The notes below the pieces were generated by a model. The model saw only the letters and a list, made by a program, of their open reading frames with translations, did no database searches and was not told the origin of the DNA. The translations under genes were made by a program, and so were the position numbers. A stretch of DNA of 64,000 nt from Candidatus Sphingomonas colombiensis. GTDB taxonomy: Bacteria > Pseudomonadota > Alphaproteobacteria > Sphingomonadales > Sphingomonadaceae. The DNA is taken from the NCBI GenBank assembly GCA_029202845.1, contig CP119315.1:2821001-2885000 (forward strand), in the 5' to 3' direction. Shown piece by piece: positions 1 through 8,825 of the stretch (position 1 is its first letter; each line of letters opens with the position of its first letter).

Positions 1-1
1 T

Positions 2-1777
2 ATCGACCGCATCGAGGTGTTGCGTGGGCCGCAGGGGGCGCTTCTCGGGCGCAATAGCACTGGCGGCGCGATCAACATCATCACTTCCACGCCCAGCGCA
101 ACGGAAGCGTTCAAAGCATCGGCCAGTTACGGCAGCTATGACGAAGTGGTCCTAAAGGGCTATGCCACGGGCGGTAACGACGTAGTCGCCGCCGATCTCG
201 CCGCGCTTTACAAGGATGATAACGGCTACCTGCGCAACCTGCAGGGCGGCCCCAATCGTGGCGATGTGAACAGCTTGTCGCTGCGCGGCAAAGTGCGCCT
301 GACACCGGCGGACAACCTGGAGATGACGCTGTCGCTGGCGCACAATGCGACCCGCGACACGCTGGCCACGTCCGCGCAACCACTTAACGGAAATACCGTC
401 GCGCGAGTGCGGAATCCAAACGTCTTGCTTCCTTCTGGTCCGTTTGAAGCATCGACCAACGGCGGTGATTCACGCTTCCGCCAAAACAGCGGTTCGCTCA
501 CCATCGTATATCATGGCGGGGCGGTGGACGTCACATCGATCACCGGGATCGATCGATCCAAACTCAATATCTATTCAGACAATGATGCGACATTCCAGCC
601 GGTTTCGATCCAGTCCGTGGGCTATTACTCACGATCGATAACACAGGAGCTTTACGCGACCGGGCATAGCGGCAAACTCGACTGGATTGTCGGCGGCACC
701 TATTTCAACGCTACCGCCGGTAATAACCCCTCGCAAGTCATCACCACCAGCGCGGCCGGTGTCGTCACTATTCCGACGAATATTCAGTCTGTTGTGAAAA
801 CGGATTCAGTCGCGGTTTATGCGCAGGGAACGTACCACCTGACGGATCGACTGCTGGTTACGGTCGGTGGCCGCTATACCGATGAAGTACGTTCGATCGG
901 CATCACCAACCTGAACCTTCCGGTCGGGAATGAGAAATTCGGTCGCCGGCGCTATACGCAGTTCACGCCAAGCGGCACGATCCAGTATAAGTTCGATGAC
1001 GATACCAACATATACGCCAAGGCAGGTCAGGGGTTTAAATCGGGCATATTCAATGCTTCGACCTATCCGTCGGGAACTGCGCAACCAACCCCGGTCAATC
1101 CCGAAATCGTCACGCAATATGAGATCGGCACCAAATTCCGCCCGCTGCCGTGGCTGCGTGGCACCTTGTCGGCCTTCTATACCGACTACAACGATTTGCA
1201 GGTCAACGTTCGCAACCCGGTAACGCTGGCGTCCGATCTTCAGAATGCCGGTTCCGCCGAACTCTATGGTGGCGAAGCCGAGCTGTTCGCAAACCCGATG
1301 GCGGGTTTGAACCTGCGTTTCGGCCTGTCGCTGCTTCACGCCAAATACACCAAATATGAAAACGCTCAGGTGACGACCCCCACGCTGTCTCCAACTGGAG
1401 TTCCGGTAGGTGGTAATTCGACTATTTTCATCGATGCCACCGGCAATAACATCATCCGCACGCCGTTCGTGACGGTTAGCGGGGGCTTCGACTACGGGTT
1501 TGATCTCGGGGAGAGCCGGATCACCATCGCGGGCAATGCCTATTACAGCGGCAAGCAATATTGGGAGGCGAGCAATCGCGTCGTCCAGCCCGGCTACACG
1601 CTGATCAATGGCGAACTCGGCTGGCAATCGCCCGATCGGCATTTCCGCGCCTCGGTCTGGGTGCAAAATCTCCTTAATGCCGAACATCAGCTCTATATTC
1701 TCTCGTCGCCCTCCGGTGACACGCAAGTGTTCGCCCGGCCGCGTTCGGTGGGCGTGAAGCTGGGCGTGGAATTCTGA
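2..1777 (+). CDS. TonB-dependent receptor, 5'-truncated by window edge
   Basis: C-terminal part (about 590 residues) of an outer-membrane TonB-dependent receptor that imports a ligand using TonB/proton-motive energy. The reading frame is open from base 2, so the signal peptide and the start of the plug lie outside the window; the GTG at 17 is an internal valine codon. Visible features are the plug signature VLRGPQGALLGRNSTGGAIN, a long beta-barrel rich in alternating aromatic residues, and a C-terminal end in Phe (LGVEF) as expected for BamA-dependent insertion. It lies just upstream of an MFS carrier and CoA-activating enzymes, so its substrate is probably an organic acid or its precursor. 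The ligand cannot be read from the sequence. Confidence 0.93.
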   Translation: MDRIEVLRGPQGALLGRNSTGGAINIITSTPSATEAFKASASYGSYDEVVLKGYATGGNDVVAADLAALYKDDNGYLRNLQGGPNRGDVNSLSLRGKVRLTPADNLEMTLSLAHNATRDTLATSAQPLNGNTVARVRNPNVLLPSGPFEASTNGGDSRFRQNSGSLTIVYHGGAVDVTSITGIDRSKLNIYSDNDATFQPVSIQSVGYYSRSITQELYATGHSGKLDWIVGGTYFNATAGNNPSQVITTSAAGVVTIPTNIQSVVKTDSVAVYAQGTYHLTDRLLVTVGGRYTDEVRSIGITNLNLPVGNEKFGRRRYTQFTPSGTIQYKFDDDTNIYAKAGQGFKSGIFNASTYPSGTAQPTPVNPEIVTQYEIGTKFRPLPWLRGTLSAFYTDYNDLQVNVRNPVTLASDLQNAGSAELYGGEAELFANPMAGLNLRFGLSLLHAKYTKYENAQVTTPTLSPTGVPVGGNSTIFIDATGNNIIRTPFVTVSGGFDYGFDLGESRITIAGNAYYSGKQYWEASNRVVQPGYTLINGELGWQSPDRHFRASVWVQNLLNAEHQLYILSSPSGDTQVFARPRSVGVKLGVEF

Positions 1778-1844
1778 TCCGGGCCAAGCGGGTTCGGGGT
1801 CGGCAAAGTGTCGACTCCGGGATTCAAGGGGGTTGCGTGCCATC

Positions 1845-3197
1845 ATGCTGACGTCAACGAACAGGCTAACCTCATCCCGGCAGCGAGGCGCCACGCGCGG
1901 GTATCTGGAGGGCGGTGCGATGGTCGCGCTGTTCCTGGGCTTTTACGTGGTTGCCTTCATCGATCGGCAGGTCATCAACATGATGGTCAAGCCGATTCAG
2001 GCGCAAATGGGCTTCAGCGAGCTTCAGATGAGCTGGCTAATGGGGCCGTCCTTCGGGTTGTTCTTCGCATTGTGCGGGCTGCTGATGGGCGGGCTGATTG
2101 ATCGCTTCTCGCGCCGCTGGCTGACGACCGGAGCGGTGATCATCTGGGGTATGGCGACATGCCTATGCGGATTGGCCGGCACCTTTCCGATCCTGCTGCT
2201 CGGCCGGATGGGCGTCGGCGTTGGGGAATCCGCGCTCACGCCGGCTGCGCATTCGCTGATTACCGAGCAATTCCCGCGCGAACGCCTTTCGACCGCGCTG
2301 GCCACCTATTCGCTGGGGTCCGTGATCGGTACCGGCATCGCCACCATATTGGGGGGGCAGCTCGTTCACCTGATCGCGGAAGGCAATCCAGCGGTCGTGC
2401 CGGTGATCGGCACGGTGCAGCCGTGGCAGATGGTGTTTCTGGCGGTGGGTATCCCGACCGTACTTCTCGCGCCGTTGGCGTTGCTCGTGAAGGAGCGGGT
2501 CGATCGTCGCCAGAAGAGCGCGGAAGCGCCGGGGGCGGGCATGTCGATGGCTGCTTTCTTTGCCTTTTGCCTGAAAAATCCGCGGCTGTTCTTCGGTCTG
2601 CCGATCGCCTTCGGGATGCTCAACATCATTACCAATTCGCTGCTTTCATGGGTCCCCACCTTCATGCAGCGTACTTACGGCTGGAACATCGCCGATATCG
2701 GGCTGGCCTGGGGAACCGAACATATTCTCGCGGGTGCGCTCGGGCAGATCGGCGGCGCGATGCTGGTCGATCGACTCTATGCGCGCGGCATGGCGGACGC
2801 GCATGTCCGGTATCAGTGGGTGGGCGTGCTGATCGGCGTGCCGGCGACCATCATCGGGCTGCTGTCTGGTAACCCCTGGATATTCCTTGGCACGATGGCG
2901 ATCTATTCGGTGCTCTGCTATCCATTCCTCGGCTACGCAGTCGCCGCGTTGCAGCTTCACACGCCACCACATCTGCGCGGGCGCATGTCGGCATGGTTCT
3001 ACGCCGTCATCACCGTCATCGGGTCGCTGATCGGCGCGCCGATCACTGCCTTCATCACGCAATCGATATTCGTCGACAAGGCCAAGATCGGGCTGTCGAT
3101 GGTCACGGTGATGGCGATCTTCGCGCCACTCGTCGTGTTGATGCTGATGTGGGTTGGTAAAAATCTGCGCGCGATGCACGCTTCCAAGGGACAATAA
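1845..3197 (+). CDS. MFS transporter
   Basis: Inner-membrane major facilitator superfamily carrier of about 450 residues with roughly 12 hydrophobic segments. The family loop after TM2 is visible (GLLMGGLIDRFSRRW), as is a GRMGVGVGESAL segment typical of the organic-acid/anion-symporter-like MFS branch. An in-frame TTG exists at 1833, but ATG 1845 is preferred because it has an AAGGGGG ribosome-binding stretch about 12 nt upstream. It lies between a TBDR and a CoA-transferase gene, with only 3 nt to the latter, so it likely moves the same substrate across the inner membrane. Substrate unknown. Confidence 0.9.
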   Translation: MLTSTNRLTSSRQRGATRGYLEGGAMVALFLGFYVVAFIDRQVINMMVKPIQAQMGFSELQMSWLMGPSFGLFFALCGLLMGGLIDRFSRRWLTTGAVIIWGMATCLCGLAGTFPILLLGRMGVGVGESALTPAAHSLITEQFPRERLSTALATYSLGSVIGTGIATILGGQLVHLIAEGNPAVVPVIGTVQPWQMVFLAVGIPTVLLAPLALLVKERVDRRQKSAEAPGAGMSMAAFFAFCLKNPRLFFGLPIAFGMLNIITNSLLSWVPTFMQRTYGWNIADIGLAWGTEHILAGALGQIGGAMLVDRLYARGMADAHVRYQWVGVLIGVPATIIGLLSGNPWIFLGTMAIYSVLCYPFLGYAVAALQLHTPPHLRGRMSAWFYAVITVIGSLIGAPITAFITQSIFVDKAKIGLSMVTVMAIFAPLVVLMLMWVGKNLRAMHASKGQ

Positions 3198-3200
3198 AGC

Positions 3201-4418
3201 ATGACGTTTCCTAAGCCGTTGGCGGGTATCCGCGTGGTCGATCTCGGCCGTACCTTCGCCGCGCCATTCTGCACCCAGATGCTTGCTGATCTGGGAGCCG
3301 AGGTCATCAAGCTCGAACGCAAGACGCGCGGCGACGAGATGCGTCACTACGGCCCCCCGTTCATCAAGGATGCCGATGGCGCGGAATTGCCGCTGTCGAG
3401 CTATTTCATCGGCGCCAATCGCGGCAAGAAGTCGGTCGAGGTTGATCTGTCAAAGCCCGGAGCGCAGCAGATCGTTCGCGATCTTGCGGCGATCAGCCAT
3501 GTCATGGTCGAGAATTTCAAGGTCGGCGATCTTGCGCGCTATGGCCTGGACTACTCCGCGATCCGAAAGGGCGCGCCAGACATTATCTACTGCTCGATCA
3601 CCGGCTTTGGGCAGACCGGGCCATATGCCAGCCGCCCAGGCACCGACAGCGTGTTTCAGGCGATGAGCGGGATGATGAGCATTACCGGCGAGCCGGATCA
3701 GCCGCCGACCAAGATCGGGCTGATCATCAGCGATCTCATTACCGGGCTATATGCCGCGAACGCGATACAGGCCGCGATCCGCGTGCGCGAGCAGGGCGGC
3801 CCGGGCCAGCATATCGACATGGCGCTGCTTGACGTGGCGGTCGCCACCATGTCGCACCGCGCCATCGACTATCTGATGACTGGGGAAATTCCGCGTCGGC
3901 TGGGTACGTCCGCCTCGGGATCGGCGCCCGCGCAGACTTTCACCTGCAAGGACGGCATGATCAACATTCAGGCCAGTGCGGAGGACAAATTCCGCATCTT
4001 CTGCGGCGTGATCGATCGCCTAGATCTGATGGCGGACCCGCGTTTCCAGACCCGCGCCGATCGCTTCATCCATGTCGTCGATCTGGAGCGCGAGATCACG
4101 CGGACACTTGCCGAGTGGAAGCTGACCGATCTCTACGAGACACTGGTTGCCGCAAATATCATCTGCTCGCCAATCTACACCGTCGACCAATGCTTTACCG
4201 ATCCCCAGGTGATCAGCCGCGATCTGGCGCGAACCGTTGCCGACAGCGCGGGCGTGATGATGCCAATGATCGCCAATCCGATCCGCTTCTCGGAAACGCC
4301 GATACAAGACATCGCGCCGCCGCCCCGGCTGGGCGAGAACAGCGACGATGTGTTGCGCGGGTTGCTTGGATATTCCGAGGAAACGGTAGCGGCGCTCCGA
4401 GGCGAGGGAGCGATTTGA
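3201..4418 (+). CDS. CaiB/BaiF (family III) CoA-transferase
   Basis: A 405-residue family III CoA-transferase, moving CoA between carboxylic acids through an enzyme-bound aspartyl anhydride/thioester. The N-terminus LAGIRVVDLGRTFAAPFCT and the segment with D149 in PGTDSVFQAMSG match the family; D149 is the expected catalytic aspartate. The length is normal. An AAGGGA ribosome-binding site sits 7-8 nt before ATG 3201, and the gene follows the MFS gene by 3 nt. With the downstream crotonase and AMP-ligase it resembles the composition of carnitine-type (caiB/caiD/caiC) modules, but these families are used in many pathways and the substrate is not determined. Confidence 0.92.
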   Translation: MTFPKPLAGIRVVDLGRTFAAPFCTQMLADLGAEVIKLERKTRGDEMRHYGPPFIKDADGAELPLSSYFIGANRGKKSVEVDLSKPGAQQIVRDLAAISHVMVENFKVGDLARYGLDYSAIRKGAPDIIYCSITGFGQTGPYASRPGTDSVFQAMSGMMSITGEPDQPPTKIGLIISDLITGLYAANAIQAAIRVREQGGPGQHIDMALLDVAVATMSHRAIDYLMTGEIPRRLGTSASGSAPAQTFTCKDGMINIQASAEDKFRIFCGVIDRLDLMADPRFQTRADRFIHVVDLEREITRTLAEWKLTDLYETLVAANIICSPIYTVDQCFTDPQVISRDLARTVADSAGVMMPMIANPIRFSETPIQDIAPPPRLGENSDDVLRGLLGYSEETVAALRGEGAI

Positions 4419-4465
4419 GCGAAGCGCGATTGGTCTGATCTATAGCTAACTCTTCAGGATCGCTG

Positions 4466-5260
4466 ATGATGAAATATGAGGACATCGCTGTCGGGCGCGC
4501 CGGACGGATCGGGACGCTGACGCTCAATCGTCCGGAAAAAGGCAATACTCTCAGACCGCAGACGCTCGCGGAAATTTGCGCCGGGTTGGACGAATTGACC
4601 GCTGATCCCGACGTTGGTGTCATCGTGCTGGACGCAGCGGGCAAACATTTCTGCGCGGGTGCCGATTTCAGTTTTCTCGACGATCTGACGCAAATGCCTG
4701 CGAGCGATATCAAGGCACAGATTTATAAGCATTTCCAAGGGGCTGCGAAGCGCCTTTATCAATGCCCCAAGCCGACGCTCGCGCTGGTCCAGGGCGCGGC
4801 CGTTACGGTCGGATGCGAACTGGCGCTGGCCTGCGATTTTCGCATTGTCGCGGAGAATGCTTTCTTTCAGGAGAGCTGGATCAAACTCGGCATCATGCCA
4901 CCGCTTGGCGGCCTGTTCCTGTTGCCGCGTCTGGTGGGATTGGGCCGCGCCGCGCAGATGGTGCTGCTTGGACAGGCAGTGAAGGCCGAGGAGGCCGGGC
5001 GGATCGGGCTGGCCGGCGAAATAGTCGCGGTCGACACGCTTGCCGATCGAGGGTCTGCTTTCGCGAAGGATCTGGCCGCGATCGCGCCGCTTGCTTACGC
5101 ATCAGTCAAGGAGGGGCTGCATCGGGGCCTTGAAACCTCGATGGAAGCCGAATGGTCATCCAACCTGCTCAATCAGGCGATTTTGCTCGGCACGGAGGAT
5201 TTCAAGGAAGGATTGGCGGCGGTGAAGGGGAAGCGGCCGCCAGTGTTCGCCGGGCGCTAA
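4466..5260 (+). CDS. Crotonase-family protein (enoyl-CoA hydratase/isomerase-like)
   Basis: A 264-residue crotonase-fold protein. The oxyanion-hole segment (HFCAGADFSFLDDL, about residues 61-74) and the first catalytic glutamate region (VGCELALACD, E118) are present. At the position of the second catalytic glutamate of classical enoyl-CoA hydratase (the E in QPEINLGI-type motifs) this protein has FQESWIKLGI, so my by-eye alignment puts W138 there. It may therefore be an isomerase, hydrolase, lyase or carnitinyl-CoA-type enzyme rather than a plain hydratase. Tandem ATGs at 4466/4469 make the exact start uncertain by one codon. It follows the CoA-transferase by 47 nt. Confidence 0.88.
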   Translation: MMKYEDIAVGRAGRIGTLTLNRPEKGNTLRPQTLAEICAGLDELTADPDVGVIVLDAAGKHFCAGADFSFLDDLTQMPASDIKAQIYKHFQGAAKRLYQCPKPTLALVQGAAVTVGCELALACDFRIVAENAFFQESWIKLGIMPPLGGLFLLPRLVGLGRAAQMVLLGQAVKAEEAGRIGLAGEIVAVDTLADRGSAFAKDLAAIAPLAYASVKEGLHRGLETSMEAEWSSNLLNQAILLGTEDFKEGLAAVKGKRPPVFAGR

Positions 5261-5360
5261 CGATGACGCCCTTTCGCCGGTCGTCATCCAGTCCTGGATC
5301 TCCACGCTTGCCCCGCGCTCATCCAGACGATGATCTGACCGAATGACTGTTGTTGCACTT

Positions 5361-5385
5361 GGTAATATAAGTGTGTCAGATTACC
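5361..5385. promoter_or_regulatory. 25-bp dyad GGTAAT-N13-ATTACC, candidate operator
   Basis: Perfect 6-bp arms GGTAAT and ATTACC separated by 13 nt, in the 208-nt gap before the AMP-ligase gene. A TTGCAC box (5354-5359) abuts its left arm, which could be a -35 element. The position and symmetry suggest a binding site for a dimeric regulator that separates the ligase from the upstream genes. No regulator gene is visible in this module. Confidence 0.35.
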
Positions 5386-5468
5386 CGCGCGAGATGTGTT
5401 GAAGGTTCGGCCGCTGTCGTCATCGACGGATCGCGCGCCATCCCTGAGGGCTGGAGGTATCCGTTGTA

Positions 5469-6983
5469 ATGGCACTTATCACCGAAAAACTTCGTACGAT
5501 CATGGCGCTCGATCCGCAGCGGGCCGAGATCGATTTCGAGCGGCGGGATTATAGCTGGGGCGAGCTATCGCGAGCAGTGGATGCGATCGAGGCCGCGTTC
5601 GATAGCATGGGACTTTCATCCGAAGCCTGCGTCGGCACACTGCTGCGCAATCGCCCAGGACATATTGCGGCGATACTCGCGATCCTCTCGACGGACCGGT
5701 GTCTGGTCACACTCAATCCGCTTCTGCCTGATGCAAAGCTTTTTGATGATCTGCGCGGGCTGGACCTGCCGGTCATCGTCGCGGACGAGGAGGATATTGC
5801 GCGCGCCGGCTTCCTGGAAGCAGCCGCCGTCGCCGGCAGCGCGGTGGTCGCGATCGGCGGGCGGCTCGAAGGCGTACGAGTGCTTGATGATCACATCCGG
5901 CCGCGAACACCTATCCGCACCGCGCCGGGAATAGCGATTGAAATGCTGACAAGCGGTACGACAGGTGCGCCGAAACGCGTACCGCTAAGCCGCGCGGCCT
6001 TCGACGCGAGCTTCGCAGGTTTCACGAGCTACGAGCGCGGGCGTTCATTTGAGGATCGGCCACAATTGCGATCGGGCGTTGTGATGGTCACCAACCCCTT
6101 GACGCATATCGGCGGCATCTACGGTTGTATCGGTGCGCTGATGGCAGGGCGCCGGATCGCGCTGCTCGAGAAATTCACCGTCGACGAGTGGGTCGATGCC
6201 GTACGCCGAAACCGGCCGAAGGTGGCGCCTGCGGTGCCCTCAGCCGTTCGGATGTTGCTTGAAGCGAATGTCGATCCAGCGGCTCTTGCCAGTCTCTCCG
6301 CCATGATTAGCGGTACTGCGCCGCTCCCACCGGAACTGGTGGACACGTTCTATGAGAAATACGGCGTGCCGATCCTTGGCAATTACGGCGCGACCGAATT
6401 CGCCGGTGCGGTCGCGGGCTGGACGATTGACGATTTTCGCGCGCATTGGCGCGACAAGCGTGGCTCGGTTGGCCGTGTGCATGGCAACGTCGTCGCTCGA
6501 ATAGTGGATATCGAAACCGGCATCGAACTGCCGCCTGGCGCGGAGGGACTGCTCGAATTGCAGGGCGAGCAACTCGGTCCGGTCTATGCAGCGGGCGGTG
6601 ATCGCTGGTTGCGGACCACCGATCGGGCGATGCTGGATGGCGATGGTTTCCTCTATATCCGCGGCCGGGCCGACAACGCGATCATTCGCGGCGGCTTCAA
6701 GGTCCATCCCGACGATGTCGCGGCGGTGCTGAACCAGCACCCAGCGGTTCGCGAGGCCGCGGTGGTGGGTGTGCCGGACGAAAGGCTTGGCGCTGTACCT
6801 GCGGCAGCAGTGATCCTGAAGGAAGATGCGGCGGAGCCGGACGCGGCCTTGTTCAGAAACTGGCTCCGGGAAAGACTGATCCCTTATCAGGTTCCGGTTT
6901 ATATCCAGTTCGTCGACGATTTCCCGCGCACGCCGTCGATGAAGCCCTCAACTCCCGGCCTCCAGGCGCTCTTCCGCGCCTGA
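5469..6983 (+). CDS. AMP-forming acyl-CoA synthetase/ligase
   Basis: A 504-residue ANL-superfamily enzyme that activates a carboxylic acid to its acyl-AMP and then its CoA thioester. The core motifs are in order: P-loop LTSGTTGAPKRVP (about residues 158-170), adenine-binding GNYGATEFAG, LRTTDRAMLDGDG with the ribose-binding aspartate, the hinge RGRADNAIIRGG, and the C-terminal catalytic lysine in RTPSMK. GGAGGT at 5453-5458 is a strong ribosome-binding site 10 nt before ATG 5469. It probably supplies CoA esters to the upstream transferase and crotonase. Substrate specificity is unknown. Confidence 0.92.
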   Translation: MALITEKLRTIMALDPQRAEIDFERRDYSWGELSRAVDAIEAAFDSMGLSSEACVGTLLRNRPGHIAAILAILSTDRCLVTLNPLLPDAKLFDDLRGLDLPVIVADEEDIARAGFLEAAAVAGSAVVAIGGRLEGVRVLDDHIRPRTPIRTAPGIAIEMLTSGTTGAPKRVPLSRAAFDASFAGFTSYERGRSFEDRPQLRSGVVMVTNPLTHIGGIYGCIGALMAGRRIALLEKFTVDEWVDAVRRNRPKVAPAVPSAVRMLLEANVDPAALASLSAMISGTAPLPPELVDTFYEKYGVPILGNYGATEFAGAVAGWTIDDFRAHWRDKRGSVGRVHGNVVARIVDIETGIELPPGAEGLLELQGEQLGPVYAAGGDRWLRTTDRAMLDGDGFLYIRGRADNAIIRGGFKVHPDDVAAVLNQHPAVREAAVVGVPDERLGAVPAAAVILKEDAAEPDAALFRNWLRERLIPYQVPVYIQFVDDFPRTPSMKPSTPGLQALFRA

Positions 6984-7068
6984 TTGGTCGGCGAACTGGC
7001 AAGCGATCACGAGATGAGGATTTTTGTTATCGGCTGCGCCGGACTGATCGGGCGGCCATGGGACGCTG

Positions 7069-7341
7069 CTATTCACCGTTGAACCAAGATGTAGCTACGA
7101 TGAAACGTTCGGCATGTGTCGGAGAGGCGAACGGGCCGACGAGGCTACCGCCATGCCGCTCTTTGAACACAGTATCCTCAATCCAATCGCTTTCGAGGAG
7201 GCAAGTTTCGCCGCGGTCGAATTCACGTATCTCAGCAGCGCGCTTGCCATCGCTGCTGTAGAGCGTGGACGTCACACGATACATGGCTCCATCGAGTGAC
7301 TTGTGCCCTGTTCGCTTGAACAGCCGATTCCACCACGCCAT
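7069..7341 (-). CDS. Hypothetical protein, 90 aa
   Basis: Small soluble protein with no signal peptide or membrane span. It starts MAWWNRLFKR and carries an acidic, tryptophan-containing C-terminal half (FDRGETCLLESDWIEDTVF). I do not recognise a family. It is the only frame here with a natural amino-acid composition, and the overlapping plus-strand frames read as arginine/serine-rich shadows. It stands alone between the convergent AMP-ligase gene and tRNA-Lys. Confidence 0.55.
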   Translation of the reverse strand: MAWWNRLFKRTGHKSLDGAMYRVTSTLYSSDGKRAAEIREFDRGETCLLESDWIEDTVFKERHGGSLVGPFASPTHAERFIVATSWFNGE

Positions 7342-7526
7342 CTCAGCGCCCCGCTTCTCAGACAGGCTATTTCCAGTCTTAAGGAAGGTGGAGCAATTGG
7401 CAATGCGCTGAACCCTAGCGGGGCGGGCGCGGCTTGAGGGGCTGGAAATACTCTAGGAAGCAAATCGTAAGCAGCTTTTGAAGCTGGCCCCGTTCGGGGT
7501 AAATTACTGTATTTGCTGTGAAAATA

Positions 7527-7602
<76 letters not shown>

Positions 7603-7652
7603 ATTCCGGCGGCGGGGGCGGCGTTGCGGCTGCCTTCCGATCGGGAAGCGCG

Positions 7653-7680
7653 CGGTTAGCAGGAGTAACCGAATGTGCAA
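7653..7680 (-). promoter_or_regulatory. Candidate promoter of tRNA-Lys
   Basis: On the minus strand, TTGCAC (7680-7675), 16 nt, then TAACCG (7658-7653). The predicted start lies about 40 nt upstream of the tRNA. The same TTGCACATTC string occurs as the -35 region of tRNA-Pro at 44262, which supports a shared stable-RNA promoter type. Confidence 0.45.
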
Positions 7681-7712
7681 ACCCTTTTTTCGCTCAACCG
7701 CGCGATTTTTGT

Positions 7713-8825
7713 TCACCAGCCCGATTTTCGCCGGCTTTCGCGATCGATCGACATCAGGATGCCGAGCGACAGCAGCACCGTCATCTGCGCCGAGCCGCCG
7801 AAGCTGACCAGCGGCAGCGGGATGCCGACTACGGGGGCGAGCCCCATCACCATCATCAGGTTGATCGCGACATAGAAGAAGATCGTCGTCGACAGCCCGG
7901 CGGCGGTGAGTTTGGCGAAGCGCGATTTGGCGCGCACGCCGACGTTCACGCCCCAGCGGATCACCATCAGATAGGCGGCGATGATGAAGATGCCGCCAGC
8001 CAGCCCCCATTCCTCCGCCATGGTGGCGAACACGAAATCGGTCTGCCCCTCCGGGAGATAGTCCAGGTGGCTCTGCGTGCCGTTCAGGAAGCCCTTGCCG
8101 AACATCCCGCCCGACCCGATCGCGATCTTCGACTGGGTGATGTGATAGCCGGTGCGCAGCGGGTCGCTTTCGGGATCGAGGAAGATCAGCACGCGATTGC
8201 GCTGATAATCATGGAGCACGAAGTTGAAGGCGAGGGGCGCCGCGATCGCCAGCGCGAGCGCCCCGCCGACGAACAGCCGCAACGGAACACCAGCGAGGAA
8301 CATCACCGTCACGCCGCCGGCGGAGATCATCAGCGCGGTGCCGAGATCGGGTTGCAGCATCACCAGCGCGGCCGGGATGCCGATCAGCACGCACGGCGGC
8401 CAGATCGCCCCGAAACGCCGCGTCTCCGACGGGGGCAGCATCTCATAGAAGCGCGCGCAGGCGAGGACGATCGCCGGCTTCATCAGCTCCGAAGGTTGCA
8501 GGCGGATAAAGCCGAGATCGAGCCAGCGCTGGCTTCCCCCGCGCACGGCGCCAAGCAATTCCACCGCGAGCAGCAGCACAACCAGCACGATATAGGCGGG
8601 GAAGGCGGCGCGTCGCCATACATTCTCACGAACCGCGCTGACGCCGATCGCTGCGAGAAGGAAAACGAAGAAACGCACGCCTTGCGGCAGCGCCCATGGA
8701 CGCAGGCTGCCTCCGGCCGCCGAAAACAGCACGACCAGCCCGAAAGAGCCGATCGCGGCGACCAGCAGGAGGATCCGCCACGGCAGCCGCGCGAGGGGCG
8801 CGGGAATGACCGAATTGAGCATCAT
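7713..8825 (-). CDS. rodA: Rod shape-determining SEDS glycosyltransferase RodA
   Basis: Integral-membrane SEDS-family peptidoglycan polymerase of the elongasome, 370 residues with about 10 hydrophobic spans, working with PBP2 (MrdA). Family landmarks are the RWLDLGFIRLQPSELMK segment and the conserved periplasmic-loop motif LPEGQTDFVFATMAEEWG, which contains the essential aspartate region. The start overlaps the mrdA stop by 4 nt (ATGA), giving translational coupling. It is the last gene of the mreBCD-mrdA-rodA operon. Confidence 0.96.
   Translation of the reverse strand: MMLNSVIPAPLARLPWRILLLVAAIGSFGLVVLFSAAGGSLRPWALPQGVRFFVFLLAAIGVSAVRENVWRRAAFPAYIVLVVLLLAVELLGAVRGGSQRWLDLGFIRLQPSELMKPAIVLACARFYEMLPPSETRRFGAIWPPCVLIGIPAALVMLQPDLGTALMISAGGVTVMFLAGVPLRLFVGGALALAIAAPLAFNFVLHDYQRNRVLIFLDPESDPLRTGYHITQSKIAIGSGGMFGKGFLNGTQSHLDYLPEGQTDFVFATMAEEWGLAGGIFIIAAYLMVIRWGVNVGVRAKSRFAKLTAAGLSTTIFFYVAINLMMVMGLAPVVGIPLPLVSFGGSAQMTVLLSLGILMSIDRESRRKSGW

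Noticed and set aside
806..1894. Long minus-strand open frame (362 codons) opposite the first TBDR
   Set aside because: Arg/Asp/His-rich shadow typical of the complement of a high-GC coding gene; the plus strand carries clear TBDR motifs.
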